From Hymenobacter swuensis DY53 (lineage in GTDB: Bacteria > Bacteroidota > Bacteroidia > Cytophagales > Hymenobacteraceae), in assembly GCF_000576555.1 (NCBI RefSeq), contig NZ_CP007145.1, forward strand, positions 2,480,001-2,544,000: a stretch of 64,000 bases of DNA, given 5' to 3'. Position numbers and translations under genes: made by a program. Below the pieces are notes generated by a model. The model did not search any database and was not told where the DNA came from. It was given only the letters and a program-made list of their open reading frames with translations. Of this stretch, positions 27,792 through 37,440 are shown in pieces (position 1 is the stretch's first letter; every line of letters starts with the position of its first letter).

Positions 27792-29094
27792 AGAACGGCG
27801 CGGAAGTTTCGGCCTCCTGAATACTGCTAAACAGGAAGCCACCAATGGTTTTGGGGTAAAAGAACGTGGATTTGGGGGGCATCACGGAGCCGGAGTGGCA
27901 CACGGCTTCCACCTCCGCCATGGTTACCTCGTTGGTGATGAAGGCGGCCCGGGCCTCGCCCCGGTCTACGCGGGTCAGGCACTCGGGAAAGTTGCGCACG
28001 TAGGCAATGCCCGGCCACTGGCGCTGCGCCTCGGGGCCGGTTACGCCCAGCACTTTTTCCAGCACAAAGTAATGCAGCACCGTCAGGTCCAGGGCTTTTA
28101 CCTCGGGGGTGGTATCCCAGGCTAGCAGCTCGTGCACCTCCGGCCGCAGCCGGATTTTATATGCCTGCCCTTCGCCTAAGTACAGCCCGAAGGCCCAGGG
28201 CTTGCCGGCAATGCGCTCGGGCAGGTCGTAGGCATCTTCCAGGGGCAGCACCGTAAAGTAGGGAGCCAGCCGGGCCAGCAGCTCGGCCGAAGTCAGGCCG
28301 CCGGGCAACTCCAGCACGAGCCGGTGTGTGGGCAGAATCCGCAGGTCGTCGGCCGCTGCGTTGGTGAGGTACATAAGGTGAAAATTCCAGGCTTCGTGCC
28401 CGGTGTACGCGGCCCCGGCCGCCGCCCGCCGCGCCTGCCGGTAGGCCAGGGAGCCTTCGTAGCGGTGGTGTCCGTCGGCCAGAATTACCTCCCGCTGCGC
28501 CAGTACCTGCTGAAACTGACGAATAATACGTACATCCTGAATCACGGCCAGCACGTCGCGCGCGCCCTGGTAATCTTCCTCCGTCTGGTAGAGCGGGCTA
28601 CGCATGGCCTCATCCATGTAGTGCTCCAGCGCAAATGCATCGTCGCGGTACAGGCCGTGGGTGGCGCTGGTCTGGAACTCGGTGCGGGCCAGCAGCTCGG
28701 CCCGGTCGTTGACGGCAGCGGGCAACGTATTCTCGTGGCGCAGCACCACATTTTCGGTCCAGTCGGTGGCCCGGATGTGGCACATGAAGCCTTTGCGGCA
28801 ATACTCGCGGGAGCTGCCCGCCAGCCGGAAATACTGATAGTACACGTAAATACCCGGCAGCTCATCCTGCAGGAGCACGCCCCGCTCCTGCCACTCCCGC
28901 AGGCGCTGCGCGGCCGCCCCGGCCGCGTCCTCGCCCCGGGGCACCGAGAGGTGAATACTATTGAGCGGATTGCGGTACAGCGCCTCCCGCTGCTTCACCG
29001 ATACCACATCAAACAGCGGCGACACATACGCGTCAATCTGCTGGCTCAATTCTGAGTTGTAGCGCCAGCCGCGCAGGGGTTGAATTTCAGCCAA
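27772..29094 (-). CDS. DUF1015 family protein
   Basis: A 440-residue DUF1015 protein of unknown function. Recognisable motifs are IQPLRGWRYN at the start, the central DGHHRYEGSLAYR and PPKSTFFYPKTIGGF near the end. The only in-frame start giving the normal N-terminus is TTG at 29094. In related genomes DUF1015 often neighbours serine biosynthesis genes; here it is followed by maf. Confidence 0.9.
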   Translation of the reverse strand: MAEIQPLRGWRYNSELSQQIDAYVSPLFDVVSVKQREALYRNPLNSIHLSVPRGEDAAGAAAQRLREWQERGVLLQDELPGIYVYYQYFRLAGSSREYCRKGFMCHIRATDWTENVVLRHENTLPAAVNDRAELLARTEFQTSATHGLYRDDAFALEHYMDEAMRSPLYQTEEDYQGARDVLAVIQDVRIIRQFQQVLAQREVILADGHHRYEGSLAYRQARRAAAGAAYTGHEAWNFHLMYLTNAAADDLRILPTHRLVLELPGGLTSAELLARLAPYFTVLPLEDAYDLPERIAGKPWAFGLYLGEGQAYKIRLRPEVHELLAWDTTPEVKALDLTVLHYFVLEKVLGVTGPEAQRQWPGIAYVRNFPECLTRVDRGEARAAFITNEVTMAEVEAVCHSGSVMPPKSTFFYPKTIGGFLFSSIQEAETSAPFYAAFRS

Positions 29095-29108
29095 GAATTT
29101 AGGAGAGT

Positions 29109-29221
29109 TATGAATGCTGAGAGTGGTAGTATGAGTTGAGCAGTTGCCGCTGCTGAGGATCGAACACTGAACATTGAATGCGAAAACATTCTACTTCATA
29201 CTTCCACTCTCAGCATTCATA
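29109..29221. repeat. Palindromic intergenic repeat (TATGAATGCTGAGAGTGG arms)
   Basis: Arms at 29109-29135 and 29195-29221 are inverted copies over the first ~18 bases perfectly and then with a few mismatches. It fills the spacer between pdxH and the DUF1015 gene, as the his-operon palindromes fill theirs, but with a different sequence. Confidence 0.85.
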
Positions 29222-29226
29222 CTTCT

Positions 29227-29877
29227 TCAAGGAGCCAGACGGCTGATGCGCCAACTGCCACCGTGCAGCTCGTACACAATCCGGTCGTGCAGGCGGGAGG
29301 GACGTCCCTGCCAGAACTCCACCCGTTGCGGGCGCAGCACATAGCCGCCCCAGTGCGCGGGGCGCGGCAGCGGCTGCTGCCCGGCAAAGCGGGCTTCTAC
29401 GTCCTGCTCCCGCTGCTCCAGCTCCTCCCGGCTGCGGATGGGCTGGCTCTGGGGGGAGGCCCAGGCCCCAATCTGACTACTGCGCGGCCGGCTCTGGAAA
29501 TACTCCGTGGATACCTCTTCCGACGCTTTTTCTACCCGGCCCTCCACCCGTACCTGCCGCTCCAGCCCGGGCCAGAAAAACGTAATGGCCGCCAAGGGGC
29601 TGGTAGCCAGCTCCTGCCCCTTGCGCGACTCGTAGTTGGTAAAGAACAGAAAGCCCTCTTCTTCGGGCAGGCCCTTGAGCAGCACAATACGCGCGGCTGG
29701 CTGACCAGCCTCATTCACGGTCGACAGGGTCATGGCGGTAGGCTCGTCGAGTTGAGCGGCCAGGGCCTCATCCAGCCAAGTCCGGAACTGCCGCACGGCA
29801 TCGGGCTGCACGTCGGCTTCAGTGAGGGTGCGCTGGGAATACGTCTGGCGCAAATCGGCCAGCTGCTGATCAGTCAT
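29227..29877 (-). CDS. pdxH: Pyridoxamine 5'-phosphate oxidase
   Basis: A 216-residue FMN-dependent oxidase from the ATG at 29877. It oxidises pyridoxine or pyridoxamine phosphate to PLP. FMN/substrate motifs [28 protein letters not shown] and the C-terminal [12 protein letters not shown] are present, as is [13 protein letters not shown]. It is probably the first gene of an operon with DUF1015 and maf, interrupted by a palindromic repeat. Confidence 0.96.
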   Translation of the reverse strand: MTDQQLADLRQTYSQRTLTEADVQPDAVRQFRTWLDEALAAQLDEPTAMTLSTVNEAGQPAARIVLLKGLPEEEGFLFFTNYESRKGQELATSPLAAITFFWPGLERQVRVEGRVEKASEEVSTEYFQSRPRSSQIGAWASPQSQPIRSREELEQREQDVEARFAGQQPLPRPAHWGGYVLRPQRVEFWQGRPSRLHDRIVYELHGGSWRISRLAP

Positions 29878-30125
29878 GGGAAATGCTGAAAACAAGAGCG
29901 GAGAAAGGAATGTTTGGCCGGGGGAAGAGCTGCGCTAAACGCATCTGCGGGCCGATAATCCGGCCGCAAGGTAGCACTTTGATGGCAGCTGACGGAACCC
30001 GCGCCCCCCTGCCCGTCGTACGCTCTATAAGCAGGAGCCGCTACGGTCAGTCCAAATCTTTTCCGTACTTACCTCTGCCCTGTCCGCCGTCACTTGCTCC
30101 CTCCTTCACCAAACCCCGACTTCCG

Positions 30126-30692
30126 ATGCCGCGTCTTCGTCCTGGCAGTCTGCTGATTTCCCAGCCTTTCCTGGGCGACCCGAACTTTGAGCGTACCGTA
30201 GTGCTATTGTGCAGCCACTCGGACGAGGAAGGCTCTTTTGGGCTGGTCCTGAACCGGCCAGCAACGCTGCGGCTCGGCGATGTGCTGGAGCTGCCCGGCG
30301 GCGAAACGCTGCCGGCCACGCACATTCCGCTTGGCATCGGGGGGCCGGTGCAACCCGATACACTGCACTACCTCCACCAACAGCCCGACCTGCCGCAGGC
30401 CAGCCACCTGGGCGACCAGGTGTACTGGGGCGGCAGCTTTTCGCAACTGCTTGAGCAGCTCATCAGTGGTCAGGCCGCTCCCGATGACGTACGCCTTTAC
30501 GTGGGCTACTCGGGCTGGACGGCCGGGCAGCTGGCGGAAGAGGTGCGGGAAAATGTCTGGATTGTGCATCCCAATGCTGCCGCGAAAGTATTTACTTTGA
30601 CCACTGATGCCTTCTGGCAGTCCATTCTGCGGGAAAAGGGCGGGCGCTACCGCATGCTGTCCAACTACCCCACCGACCCCCGCCTGAATTAA
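30126..30692 (+). CDS. YqgE/AlgH family protein
   Basis: A 188-residue YqgE/AlgH protein from the ATG at 30126, where the family N-terminus begins (PGSLLISQPFLGDPNF). GSFGLVLNRP and the late YVGYSGWTAGQLAEE are the diagnostic motifs. The cellular role is unsettled; AlgH affects alginate regulation in Pseudomonas. The 81 upstream codons in the same frame have no family similarity. Confidence 0.92.
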   Translation: MPRLRPGSLLISQPFLGDPNFERTVVLLCSHSDEEGSFGLVLNRPATLRLGDVLELPGGETLPATHIPLGIGGPVQPDTLHYLHQQPDLPQASHLGDQVYWGGSFSQLLEQLISGQAAPDDVRLYVGYSGWTAGQLAEEVRENVWIVHPNAAAKVFTLTTDAFWQSILREKGGRYRMLSNYPTDPRLN

Positions 30693-30739
30693 CGCTTTAC
30701 CACCTCCCGGCCACCGGCCGGGCCTTCCTTCCGACTTGT

Positions 30740-33037
30740 ATGCTACCTGATCAGAATTCCCCCGCCCCCACTCACTCCGACGACAGCGCGGAGTCGCCCC
30801 AGCAGATTCTGGAACGCCGCCTGGCCGAAATCCAAAACCGCCAGACCGAGCCCGAAGATATTACCGAGCGTCCGGCCCAGGGCACCCCGCCCCTGCCCGC
30901 CGAGCCTGTCGGGTCCGGTACGGCCGAGCCGGAAGCGGCTTCCTCTGCCCCCGAGCCAGACAGTCCCGAAGCAACAGCCGCGACTGAATCCCTCACCCAC
31001 GTACCCGCAGATGCCGCTACCACTGAGGTGCATTCTGCCGGTGAGGCCCGCGCCATGGCGCATTATGGCACCACTTCTCCGGCCACCGACCAGCCTGCAA
31101 CGCTCACTGAGGCAGTAGAAGCACCGGCCACTGCTTCGGAAGGAACGCCGCAGGACGCCGCCCTGCCCGAACCGGAAGCCCCGCACGTTACGCCGGTGGT
31201 TGAGGTAACCCCAGCCAACGTGGAAGCTGCCCTTGAAAGCGCCCCCACCGTTGGCTCCCTGCATACGTCCTCCGACGCGGCGGCTGCTGAGGAGGAAGAG
31301 GAATACGTACCGGAAGTGCCGGCTGTAGACTTTTCCACCTTGGATCTGCCAGCCCGGACGGCTCACTTGCTGCAGTTGCTGCGCCGCCCCGATGCCCGCC
31401 AGAACCGCAAGCAGATTTCCGACCTCTACCGCCTCTACGATACCCAGCTGCAAACAGAGCGTACCGCCGCCCGACAGCGTTTCGTGGATGAGGGCAACCA
31501 AGCCGAGGAATTTGCATATGCCGGCCCCGAAGGCCACCAGGATCTGACCAAAGCCTTCCAGGAGTTCCGTGACAGCCGGGCCCGTGACGCCAAGGCCGAG
31601 GATGAGCAGCGTACCAAGAACCTGACCCATAAGCAGTATCTCCTCTCCCAGCTGCGTACCCTGGTAGAGTCGGCTGAAACCAAGGACAGCTCGGCCCGCA
31701 TCAAGGCCCTACAAAACGACTGGAAGGCCACCGGTCCCGTGCCCCAGAAAGAGGCCCAGGAGCTGTGGAACAGCTACCACGCACTGCTCGACATTTACTA
31801 CAACAACCGCGGTCTGTTCTTCGAAATGAAGGAGCTGGACCGTCGCCGCAACTTGGAGGCCAAGGAAGTGCTCATTACCCGCGCCGAGGCACTCCAGCAG
31901 CAGCCCAGCATCAACAAGGCCCTGCAGGAGCTGCGGCAGCTACACGATGAGTGGAAACATATCGGCCCCGTTCCCAATGAGCAGCGCGAAACGCTGTGGC
32001 AGCGTTTCCTCCAAGCCTCGGAGCAGGTGCACAACCGCAAGCAGGAATTCCTGACAACCCGCCAGACGCAGGAAACGGCTAATCTGGAGCGTAAAACGGC
32101 GCTACTAGAAGAGTTGCGGCCGTTCGGCGAGTTCCAGACAGAGCGCGTAAACGAATGGCGCGCCAAAACCGACGAGCTGCAGAAGCTGAAGGAAGCCTGG
32201 GACGCCGCCGGCCTCGTGCCCCGCGATAAGGCCGAGCAGCTGAACCGACAGTTCTGGGGTGCTTACAAGGGCTTTTTTCAGAAGAAAAATCAGTTCTTTA
32301 AGGCTCTCGACGAGGAAAAAAACACCAACCTCAAGCGCAAGCTCGATCTATGTGAGCAAGCTGAGTCGGCTTTGCAGAGCCCCAACTGGGAGGAGGCTCG
32401 CGAAACGGTCATTCGCCTCCAGAAAGAATGGAAGCTGGTTGGCCGGGTGCCCGAGAAGCAGTCGGACAAGGTCTGGAACCGCTTCCGCACCGCCTGCGAC
32501 GCCTTCTTTGACCGCAAAAAAGAAGAAACCCGCCAGCGCGAGCACCAGGTGCAGCAACTTGGCCAGGAACAGACCCAGCACCTCGCGCAGGTAGCCGAAG
32601 CCGTAACCGGCCTTTCTTCTGACCAGCCGGGCACGCTGGAGGGCTTCCGTCAGCACGTCAGCGAATGGCGGGCCTTCGACAGCGGTGCTCGCCATTCCGG
32701 GCAAGCGGAGGACAAGTTTCAGACGCTGATGGGCAAGTACCTCGACCAGGTACCGGGCCTCACCTACGCCGACCGCACAGACCTGCTGTTTGCGCTGCAG
32801 ATTGAACGCCTCAAGTCGTCGCCCGACGCCCAGCAGCAGCTCTACAAGAAAGAGCAGACGCTGCGACGGGAAATCAACGAACTGGAAAACGACATTTCGA
32901 CCCTTAAAACCAACCTGGAGTTTTTCGCCCGCTCCAAAAATGCCGGCCAGCTCCGGGAGGAATACCAGGGCCGCATCAATGAAGCCCAGGCGCGGATTGA
33001 CGGGTTGAAACGCCAGCTGCGGGCCGTAAGAAGCTAG
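30740..33037 (+). CDS. DUF349 coiled-coil repeat protein
   Basis: A 765-residue protein. The first ~195 residues are Pro/Glu/Ala/Thr-rich and probably disordered. The remainder contains about five DUF349 helical repeats, each with a W-K-x-x-G-x-V/P motif (DWKATGPVPQKEAQELW, EWKHIGPVPNEQ, AWDAAGLVPRDKAEQL, EWKLVGRVPEKQ). The C-terminal ~80 residues form a coiled coil. It is a conserved Bacteroidota protein of unknown function. It lies 47 bases after the YqgE gene. Confidence 0.93.
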   Translation: MLPDQNSPAPTHSDDSAESPQQILERRLAEIQNRQTEPEDITERPAQGTPPLPAEPVGSGTAEPEAASSAPEPDSPEATAATESLTHVPADAATTEVHSAGEARAMAHYGTTSPATDQPATLTEAVEAPATASEGTPQDAALPEPEAPHVTPVVEVTPANVEAALESAPTVGSLHTSSDAAAAEEEEEYVPEVPAVDFSTLDLPARTAHLLQLLRRPDARQNRKQISDLYRLYDTQLQTERTAARQRFVDEGNQAEEFAYAGPEGHQDLTKAFQEFRDSRARDAKAEDEQRTKNLTHKQYLLSQLRTLVESAETKDSSARIKALQNDWKATGPVPQKEAQELWNSYHALLDIYYNNRGLFFEMKELDRRRNLEAKEVLITRAEALQQQPSINKALQELRQLHDEWKHIGPVPNEQRETLWQRFLQASEQVHNRKQEFLTTRQTQETANLERKTALLEELRPFGEFQTERVNEWRAKTDELQKLKEAWDAAGLVPRDKAEQLNRQFWGAYKGFFQKKNQFFKALDEEKNTNLKRKLDLCEQAESALQSPNWEEARETVIRLQKEWKLVGRVPEKQSDKVWNRFRTACDAFFDRKKEETRQREHQVQQLGQEQTQHLAQVAEAVTGLSSDQPGTLEGFRQHVSEWRAFDSGARHSGQAEDKFQTLMGKYLDQVPGLTYADRTDLLFALQIERLKSSPDAQQQLYKKEQTLRREINELENDISTLKTNLEFFARSKNAGQLREEYQGRINEAQARIDGLKRQLRAVRS

Positions 33038-33056
33038 CTTCACCCTGTATTTCAAC

Positions 33057-33093
33057 AAAACACCGCGCTCTGTTAAAAGGCGCGGTGTTTTTA
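33057..33093 (+). terminator. Rho-independent terminator after the DUF349 gene
   Basis: AAAACACCGCGC pairs with GCGCGGTGTTTT and ends in a T run, 19 bases past the stop codon. Confidence 0.92.
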
Positions 33094-33148
33094 TTTTTCG
33101 GCAGGTCAGTTAGTTAGTTTTTTTCAGCAGGAAATTTCAGCGAATTAC

Positions 33149-33179
33149 TTGCCCTGTTCGCCTGCAACGCCTACTTTTG
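33149..33179 (+). promoter_or_regulatory. Bacteroidota-type promoter of tRNA-Thr
   Basis: TTG at 33149-33151 and TACTTTTG at 33172-33179 (matching the -7 consensus TAnnTTTG) are 20 bp apart, with the tRNA starting 13 bases downstream. Confidence 0.7.
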
Positions 33180-33191
33180 TGCCACCTGAAT

Positions 33192-33250
<59 letters not shown>

Positions 33251-33264
<14 letters not shown>

Positions 33265-33311
33265 CATTTATTCACTACCGGAATGCCCGGAAACTTGCTC
33301 CTCGCGCTGCG
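33251..33311. repeat. Direct repeat attL of the tRNA-Thr element
   Basis: A 61-bp copy matching 38750-38810 at 58 positions: 14 identical bases (the 3' end of tRNA-Thr), four variable bases, then 43 identical bases. The 43-bp part encodes MPGNLLLALR in frame with the downstream integrase frame in both copies. Confidence 0.93.
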
Positions 33312-33417
33312 AAAGCTGGTTTCCGGGTTTTTTGCGTCTGGGGGTACTCGGTTCTCTGGGCGCGAATCTTTCAACTCTGGGTGGGAGTCACGCCCCCCTT
33401 ACGCCCCCTATACCGGT

Positions 33418-34731
33418 ATGGTGACGCAATTCACGCTTCGCACCGACAAAAAAGACAGCACGGGACGGTGCCCCGTGCATTTGGCAGTTTACTTCGACGG
33501 CTTGCGCCTGCGCTGCGCCACCGGCGAGAAGTGTAAACCGGCCGACTGGAACGAGGACCGGCAGCAGTTCCGACGTTCCTATCCGCTGGCCGAAGATGCC
33601 AACGCCCTGCTGGCCCGCATGGCCTCCGATATGCTGGCCTGGTGGCGCGCCGTGCGCGCCGCCGGCGAAACCCCTACGCTGGCCGGCCTGAAAGCCGCCC
33701 TGCGGCCGGCCCCGGCGCCCACGCCCGCCCCCGAGCGGCTGGTGGTAACGGAAATTATGGAGTTTCGCGAAGTCATGCGCCGGCGCGGGCTGATGTGGAA
33801 CACGCTGCGCCATTATCTGGTCACGGCCAACTGGCTGCGCGACTTCGAGCGGTGGGCCGGCCGCAAGCTCACGGTCAGCGGTTACGACCTGGCCACCCAC
33901 GATCTGGTGCTGGCTTACCTGCGCCACGAGCGGGCCCTCAGCCCAAATTCTCTGTACACCGTGGGCAAAGACCTACGGCGGCTCTTCGGCTACCTGCGCG
34001 ATGAGCGGGGCCTGACGGTGAGCGTGGAGCCCCGGAAGCTGCGCGTGGCCTGTCAGGACACGGAGAAAGTGTACCTCACGGGGCCGGAGCTGGAGCGCCT
34101 GCGCGTGACGGTGCTGCCCACCACGCTGGCACCGGTGCGGGACGTGTTTCTGTTCTGCTGCTATACCGGCCTGCGCTACTCCGACGTGCTGCAGTTGCAC
34201 GGCGGCAACGTGGAGGCCCTGCCCGACGGCTCGGGACGGGTGCTGCGTCTGACCCAGACCAAAACCCGCACCCGGGTGAGCGTCTACCTGACGGCCGCCG
34301 CCACGGCCCTGCTGGAGAAACACGCCGGCCCCGAGCGTGAAGGGCCGGGCGCGCGCCTGTTGCCCGTCTACCAGAACCAGGTGATGAACCGCTACCTCAA
34401 GCGTATCTGTCAGCTGGCCGGCGTTACGGCCGGCGTGGAAGTCGTGGAGGTGCGGGCCGGGCAGGTGATCAAGTCCATGCGACCCAAGCACGAGCTGATA
34501 ACGATGCACACGGCCCGCCACACCTTCGCCACCCAGAGCCTGCTGCGGGGTATGCCGGTGGAGGTACTGCAGAAGATTCTGGGCCATGCCAGCATCAAGA
34601 CCACGCTGGTGTACGCCAAAATCGTGGAGGACTTCCAGCACCAGACCATGCGCCGCATCTGGGAGGATGTCCCCACCCCGGCACCGGTGGCGGCCGACAC
34701 CATCTACACCGTGGAATCGTCGGCGGCCTGA
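33418..34731 (+). CDS. Tyrosine recombinase/integrase
   Basis: A 437-residue Bacteroidota-type integrase. The N-terminal arm-binding domain (FTLRTDKKDSTGRCPVHL) is followed by a SAM-like core-binding domain and the catalytic domain with Arg253, His364, Arg367, His390 and Tyr399 (YTGLRYSD, HTARHTF, LGHAS, LVYAKI). All five catalytic residues are present, so it may be active. I chose ATG 33418; the frame is open upstream to ATG 33282 inside the att repeat (MPGNLLLALRKLVSG), which may be used or may be a relic. It presumably integrates and excises this element. Confidence 0.94.
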   Translation: MVTQFTLRTDKKDSTGRCPVHLAVYFDGLRLRCATGEKCKPADWNEDRQQFRRSYPLAEDANALLARMASDMLAWWRAVRAAGETPTLAGLKAALRPAPAPTPAPERLVVTEIMEFREVMRRRGLMWNTLRHYLVTANWLRDFERWAGRKLTVSGYDLATHDLVLAYLRHERALSPNSLYTVGKDLRRLFGYLRDERGLTVSVEPRKLRVACQDTEKVYLTGPELERLRVTVLPTTLAPVRDVFLFCCYTGLRYSDVLQLHGGNVEALPDGSGRVLRLTQTKTRTRVSVYLTAAATALLEKHAGPEREGPGARLLPVYQNQVMNRYLKRICQLAGVTAGVEVVEVRAGQVIKSMRPKHELITMHTARHTFATQSLLRGMPVEVLQKILGHASIKTTLVYAKIVEDFQHQTMRRIWEDVPTPAPVAADTIYTVESSAA

Positions 34732-34919
34732 TTTTTACCAGGCACTACCCCGGTCTACTAAGTGGGCCGGGGCGTTGCTGATATAGGGGAGCAACTGAAA
34801 AAAATAAAGATACGGCTTCACTTCACCCTGTTTGCCCGATCACCAGGTTGCGTGCCCAAAGGGGTAAGGTAGAGTGCCGACGAAGGCCGTCGGCAACTGT
34901 ACCTTATCCCTTTTACCTG

Positions 34920-35663
34920 ATGTTTACCCAAAAAATTGCGGTTCATCGGCTCAGCTCCCAGGAGCGCCATCTTCTTAGTCAGCAGCTGTATCCGCTGCAG
35001 GAACAACTTTTTACCGGCGTCGACTATGAGGCCTTCCGCCGTTACGTGGTAGATTCGACTGCCTGGCGTACGTGGATCTACCTGCAGCACTCGGAGCAGG
35101 GCGAATTGGTAGGCTACTTGGCCATGCACACGTTCCGGCGGGTAATCGACGGTAAGCGCCGCCAGATTTTCCGCATGGAAACCGGTAAGCTTCCTGCTTT
35201 TCGGGGCCAGGACCTGACCATTCTACGAGCCCTGGGACGCATGCTGCTGCATAGCCTCTCCGGGCTGCGCTACGATAGCTTCTTCTTCGCGTCCATGGTC
35301 TATCCGGCTTCCTACGCCATGGCGGCCAAATATGCTCCGCGGATCTGGCCGACTTTCCTACGGCCTACACCGGCCGACAAACAGACGCTGATGTTCGAGC
35401 TTGCGGCCAGTTTCCACCTGGCTCCCGTCAGACCCGAGGCGCCGTACGTACGATACGTCGGCTGGATCACGCGTGAGAGCGGCCCCCAACCCCAATGGAA
35501 TTCGGCGGTCAATCATCATGCGGTGTACTTTGTCGAGGAAAACCCCACCTTCACCCAGGGGCACGGCCTGCTAACACTTATGCCGGCCTCCTTAACCGAT
35601 ATTTGCCGGGCCGTTGTCCGCCTGCTCATCGGCCGCAGTAAACGCGTACTGCGTCGCCTCTAA
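34920..35663 (+). CDS. Island cargo protein, possible acyltransferase fold
   Basis: A 247-residue protein I do not recognise, starting at the ATG at 34920. The middle (LVGYLAMHTF, IFRMETGKLPAFRGQDLT) has the pattern of a GNAT-like acyl-CoA fold, but no convincing CoA loop is seen. A basic C-terminus (GRSKRVLRRL) ends the protein. It lies 27 bases before the next gene and is probably co-transcribed with it. Confidence 0.65.
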   Translation: MFTQKIAVHRLSSQERHLLSQQLYPLQEQLFTGVDYEAFRRYVVDSTAWRTWIYLQHSEQGELVGYLAMHTFRRVIDGKRRQIFRMETGKLPAFRGQDLTILRALGRMLLHSLSGLRYDSFFFASMVYPASYAMAAKYAPRIWPTFLRPTPADKQTLMFELAASFHLAPVRPEAPYVRYVGWITRESGPQPQWNSAVNHHAVYFVEENPTFTQGHGLLTLMPASLTDICRAVVRLLIGRSKRVLRRL

Positions 35664-35690
35664 GCTTTTCCTTTACTGCTTCCTGCTTCC

Positions 35691-36107
35691 ATGCTGTGCT
35701 TTGAAAATCCTGCCGGCCGTATTCTCCTCCATTCTACCTTCGTGCAGGTGGTCTGGAGCACGGGCCAACGGCAGGATGCCCACGTGATGGAGCTCATGGA
35801 CCGACTGCTGGAAATTGGTCAGCAGCAGCATCTGGACCGCCTGCTGGTGGACCAGGGCATCATGGACTCCTGCTCCGTCGAGGTGGAAGTATGGTTTAAA
35901 TACGACTGGCTGACGCGGGCCCGCCTGCAGTTCGATTTTGGCGCGGCCGCCATTCTGAGCGGCCGTAATCTGCTGGTACGTATGGCCACGCTTGGGATGC
36001 TACGGCACCTGCTGGGCTGGACCGGATCCTTCCAGATTCGGGTTTTCTCCAGCGGGCAAATGCAGGAAGCCGTTACATGGCTCAGCCAACCATCTCCCCG
36101 GGCTTAA
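35691..36107 (+). CDS. Island cargo protein, STAS/SpoIIAA-like family
   Basis: A 138-residue protein resembling small Bacteroidota proteins with a STAS-like fold. It appears homologous to the truncated gene at the right edge of the window (63674): both share W-x-x-x-D-W-L/F-x-R-A, an A-A/I-I-L-S-x-x-N motif, an R-x-A-T motif and a C-terminal A-V/I-x-W-L-S-Q. Function unknown; such domains often mediate protein-protein switching. Confidence 0.6.
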   Translation: MLCFENPAGRILLHSTFVQVVWSTGQRQDAHVMELMDRLLEIGQQQHLDRLLVDQGIMDSCSVEVEVWFKYDWLTRARLQFDFGAAAILSGRNLLVRMATLGMLRHLLGWTGSFQIRVFSSGQMQEAVTWLSQPSPRA

Positions 36108-36129
36108 TACCCGGGGAGATGCACGGGCT

Positions 36130-36501
36130 TCACAAAGCGAAGAAGGCGGCGTTGTAGCCGAAAATCCCGCCTCGCTCGGTGCCACCCACCCAGATATAGG
36201 GTTCCAGACCAGCAAATTCAGCCTGGCACGACTGCAACGCCGGCATAATAATGCCCAGGTGGGTAGCCAGCGCTGCCTGACTATCGCACAGCAAGAGCCC
36301 CGTGTGGGTAGTAAAGTCCGCTTCTTTCCAGCCGTAATCAGCCGACTCCACATTGTACGTGGACTTTCGGCCAGCAAACAGGGCCAGTTCATACCCCTTT
36401 GCGGCAGCCATTCGCTGGGTTATCAGCCGGAAAAATGGCGTCCCCTCCGTAACAAATGACTGAGCCTGACGGCTCGTTGTAAAAATCGTTTGTAAGAGCA
36501 C
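36130..36501 (-). CDS. Hypothetical island protein
   Basis: A 123-residue protein with no recognised family. It has a balanced composition, no signal peptide, and ends 22 bases after the convergent cargo gene. The opposite strand frame is less protein-like. Possibly a small enzyme or immunity-type protein, but nothing specific can be said. Confidence 0.55.
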   Translation of the reverse strand: MLLQTIFTTSRQAQSFVTEGTPFFRLITQRMAAAKGYELALFAGRKSTYNVESADYGWKEADFTTHTGLLLCDSQAALATHLGIIMPALQSCQAEFAGLEPYIWVGGTERGGIFGYNAAFFAL

Positions 36502-36594
36502 GCGGTAATAATGGAAAGTAATAGAGAGCTGCCAAGCGATAACGCCACAAGTTACGCGGCCTCCTAAAATAACAGCGCCAGTTGAGCGCAGAAA

Positions 36595-36989
36595 CTAGCC
36601 GCGCAGCTGCCGCAGCCGAAGGCGTTGCCCGACGCGCACCAGCAGCAGCAGGGCCAGCAGCCCCGGAATCAGGAGCAGCAGCACCCAAGTGTTGGCCTCG
36701 GGATACCCACCAGAAATACGAGCAGGTTGGCCAGCACGTAGGCGGCCCCGCCTCCACCGGCCGCCAGCACCCGGATAGAAAGTTCATAGAGCGGGCGCAG
36801 CCGATAGTAGGCCGGGCTGTTGGCCGGCGTGGCGTGAAGGCAGGCGTGGTAATGGCAGTAGCGGGTACAGCGGGCCGAAACCCGGGCGGCCGTGGGCGGG
36901 TGCGGGGCGGCAGAGTTGACGGCGAAGCCCACCAGCAGCGGCAGCAAGGCCAGCAGGAAAGTGAGCAGCAGCGGGTGGAAAGCAGGCAT
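36595..36989 (-). pseudogene. Frameshifted small membrane protein
   Basis: From the ATG at 36989 the frame encodes MPAFHPLLLTFLLALLPLL and later a membrane stretch ending in LLVFLVGIP; it then runs into a stop. One frame over, the sequence continues as EANTWVLLLLIPGLLALLL and ends in the basic VGQRLRLRQLRG at a stop at 36595. The joined product would be a coherent three-helix protein. A one-base shift near 36704 (in GTATCCCGAGGCC) breaks it; either a mutation or a sequencing error. Confidence 0.7.
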
Positions 36990-37110
36990 AGGCGGAATCA
37001 GAGAACCCAACGGCAAAGAAGCACTTACAAACCATTCCGCCGCCGGGGTGGCCAGGGCGCAACCGCGGCAGCCAGCCTAGAAGATAGAATACTTTTTTCA
37101 CGGGGTGGGG

Positions 37111-37440
37111 TCAGGGCTTGGGAGCTTTGACGAAAATGAAGGTGGACGAAGCTTCCAGATCGGAGTGAGTCATTGTTTGCAGCACATAACCTTCACCCAT
37201 GAGCTTCATAACAACTTGCTGATAGGCGGCTGCCGTGGAGCGGATGCCCTTGTCGTTCAACCCACTCTGATATTCGATTTCTTCCACCCTATCCTTGCTG
37301 CGATAGATGATCAAGCGGCTGTTCGCCCCATTCCTTTCGAGGCTGCGCACAATAATTACGGATGGGTCCTCTCCAACGGCCCACGACGGCGAACTGCTTA
37401 GCATCAGCAGGCAGTTCATAGCATAGAATAGTTTTTTCAT
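37111..37440 (-). CDS. Exported hypothetical protein
   Basis: A 109-residue protein from the ATG at 37440. A signal peptide (MKKLFYAMNCLLMLSSSPSWA) is followed by a mixed alpha/beta domain of about 88 residues. It resembles small periplasmic proteins of Hymenobacter-like genomes without a known function. Confidence 0.7.
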   Translation of the reverse strand: MKKLFYAMNCLLMLSSSPSWAVGEDPSVIIVRSLERNGANSRLIIYRSKDRVEEIEYQSGLNDKGIRSTAAAYQQVVMKLMGEGYVLQTMTHSDLEASSTFIFVKAPKP

